Source of the DNA: Oscillatoriales cyanobacterium PMM_0008
GTDB taxonomy: Bacteria; Cyanobacteriota; Cyanobacteriia; Cyanobacteriales; Aerosakkonemataceae
DNA: 32,825 nt
NCBI GenBank assembly: GCA_949128025.1
Contig: CASBRD010000260.1
Coordinates: 1 to 32,825, forward strand
Reading direction: 5' to 3'
The position numbers and the translations under genes are program-made. Positions 31,743 to 32,825 of the stretch are shown here, piece by piece. The notes below the pieces were generated by a model that searched no databases, was not told where the DNA came from, and saw only the letters and a list, made by a program, of their open reading frames with translations. Each line of letters begins with the position of its first letter. Position 1 is the stretch's first letter.

Positions 31743-32825
31743 TTATCGGGATTTCATGTCTGCGATCGCACTTCTGGCTACCTCTGCAATAGCTCGATCC
31801 GTCGCCTTGGGCAAGTGATAATACTTCCCACCGGATGTTTTCGCCAATTCTTTAGCAAACCCAGTGGAAATAAACTTATTTTCCGTATCGATAACTAGCA
31901 GTTGAATTCCCAAACCTCGAATTCGAGCGGCAATTTCCAACAGTTCAGCTTTGATATCCGGTTTTTCGCCTTCCGGTAACGGTTCGCCTAAAGAACGCGC
32001 TAAGGGAATGTTACCACGACCGTCGGTAATGGCTACAATTACCACTTGACCGATATCCCCAGACATCTGTGCGTTTATCCCCACTCGTACCGCCTGAGTC
32101 AAACCATGTGCTAGCGGGGAACCACCCCCACAAGGTAACAATTCCAGACGCCGCCGTGCTAGTGCGATCGAACGAGTCGGCGGTAATAGCACGTCGGCGC
32201 GTTCCCCACGGAAGGGTATCAACGATACTTGGTCGCGGTTTTCATACGCCTCCGTCAGCAGGCTCATCACCGCACCTTTAGCTGATTGCATCCGATTTAG
32301 TGCCATCGAGCCAGAAGCATCCACCACAAAGACTACTAGGGAACCAGCTTTGCGTACCAACCTTTTTGACCGAATATCTCCTTGTTCGACAAATACCCGC
32401 TTTGTCTGCCCTGATAAGGGGGTTTGCGGCGATCTTTCTCGTCGCGCCTTCTGATATGGTGCAGCTGCTCGTAAAGTGGCATCAACGGCAATTCGTCGCA
32501 CGCGGCCTTTTGGTATCATTGGCTTGACGTAGCGACCTCGATCGTCTGAGAAGATTTTGCTGCGAGCGCCCGATTTACCTCGCCGTTGTGCCATTTGAGC
32601 AAAGTAAAGTACGGTGGGGTCGAGGATGATTCCTTCTGGATCGAAAATAAACTCTTCTGGGATACTGGATTCTTCTTGCTGCGGTTCTTCGGGGTTTTCT
32701 TCTTCTTCTTCTTCTTCTTGTTCGTCCTGTTCTTGTTCGGACTGATCTTCCGGTGGTGGCGGTGGTGGTGGTGGCGGCGGTGGTCGATCTTCTGGTGGCG
32801 TCTGCACAATTGTCGCTCTTGGGAC
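31743..32825 (-). CDS. chlD: Magnesium-chelatase subunit ChlD, C-terminal part (5' end outside the window)
   Basis: ChlD, with ChlI and ChlH, inserts Mg2+ into protoporphyrin IX, the first committed step to chlorophyll. The reading frame is open to the window edge (VPRATI before the QTPPED), so the N-terminal AAA+ domain is off-window; about 360 of a usual ~670 residues are seen. Visible parts are the poly-proline run, the long acidic linker ([16 protein letters not shown]), then a linker and the von Willebrand A domain with its metal site [21 protein letters not shown] and ITDGRGN. The internal GTG at 32807 should not be taken as the start. It is followed by a short tandem repeat after the stop. 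Confidence 0.96.
   Translation of the reverse strand, partial: VPRATIVQTPPEDRPPPPPPPPPPPEDQSEQEQDEQEEEEEEENPEEPQQEESSIPEEFIFDPEGIILDPTVLYFAQMAQRRGKSGARSKIFSDDRGRYVKPMIPKGRVRRIAVDATLRAAAPYQKARRERSPQTPLSGQTKRVFVEQGDIRSKRLVRKAGSLVVFVVDASGSMALNRMQSAKGAVMSLLTEAYENRDQVSLIPFRGERADVLLPPTRSIALARRRLELLPCGGGSPLAHGLTQAVRVGINAQMSGDIGQVVIVAITDGRGNIPLARSLGEPLPEGEKPDIKAELLEIAARIRGLGIQLLVIDTENKFISTGFAKELAKTSGGKYYHLPKATDRAIAEVARSAIADMKSR

Noticed and set aside
32516..32809. His/Lys-rich 97-codon minus-strand ORF
   Set aside because: It is an out-of-frame reading of the poly-proline and acidic linker of chlD.

Overview
The window looks like chromosomal DNA of a filamentous, non-marine cyanobacterium, probably Oscillatoriales-like (Microcoleus/Oscillatoria type). 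The evidence is the very frequent GCGATCGC (HIP1) octamer, the many short tandem heptamer repeats between genes, a cyanobacterial nrtABCD nitrate-uptake cluster, the magnesium-chelatase gene chlD, a DUF3285 gene, a Uma2 nuclease gene and the order ybeY-dgkA-trpG. The genus cannot be fixed from sequence reading alone.

Layout. 1-4400: an M23 peptidase, msrA, a TPR protein built of 120-bp DNA repeats, a glycerophosphodiester phosphodiesterase, and an internally deleted DUF2887-type gene. 4400-8080: a membrane-anchored Ser/Thr kinase with a four-Cys N-terminus, and a PGM1-like ATP-grasp peptide ligase. 8119-10443: pepP and a DUF421 gene that overlap by 4 bases; DUF421 is split by a 374-bp IS200/IS605-like non-autonomous element and ends at a 117-bp palindromic MITE. 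10667-13446: a minus-strand run of DUF3285, ybeY, dgkA, trpG/pabA and an MBL-fold protein without the zinc motif. 13637-18894: two translationally coupled signalling genes, a 1405-residue CheB-CheR-PAS-histidine kinase-receiver fusion and a CheB with a C-terminal zinc-ribbon-like extension. 18943-20080: prfB with its programmed +1 frameshift. 20320-21074: a small papain-fold toxin-like gene followed by a probable immunity partner. 21165-24515: a Bax-inhibitor-1 family protein, a SigF-type sigma factor, a DUF1345 membrane protein and a Uma2 nuclease. 24758-30183: nrtABCD on the minus strand, preceded by about 900 bp without a gene. 31092-32825: a GNAT acetyltransferase and the 3' part of chlD, which runs off the window.

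How the genes relate. nrtA-nrtB-nrtC-nrtD encode a lipoprotein receptor, a permease, an ATPase with a regulatory receptor-like domain and an ATPase: one ABC nitrate/nitrite importer. CheB/R-HK-RR and CheB appear to form one signalling unit without a nearby chemoreceptor. The toxin-like gene and its neighbour look like a solitary polymorphic-toxin/immunity pair. Most other genes are single housekeeping genes.

The most unusual material is the repeat load. Palindromic and heptamer repeats sit directly against the stop codons of several minus-strand genes and fill all three spacers of the nrt operon. I saw no tRNA or rRNA gene, CRISPR array, prophage or complete insertion sequence. I did not find a clearly new multi-gene system. 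The best candidates for a closer look are the toxin/immunity pair, the MBL pseudoenzyme, the split DUF421 locus and the two-gene Che unit.
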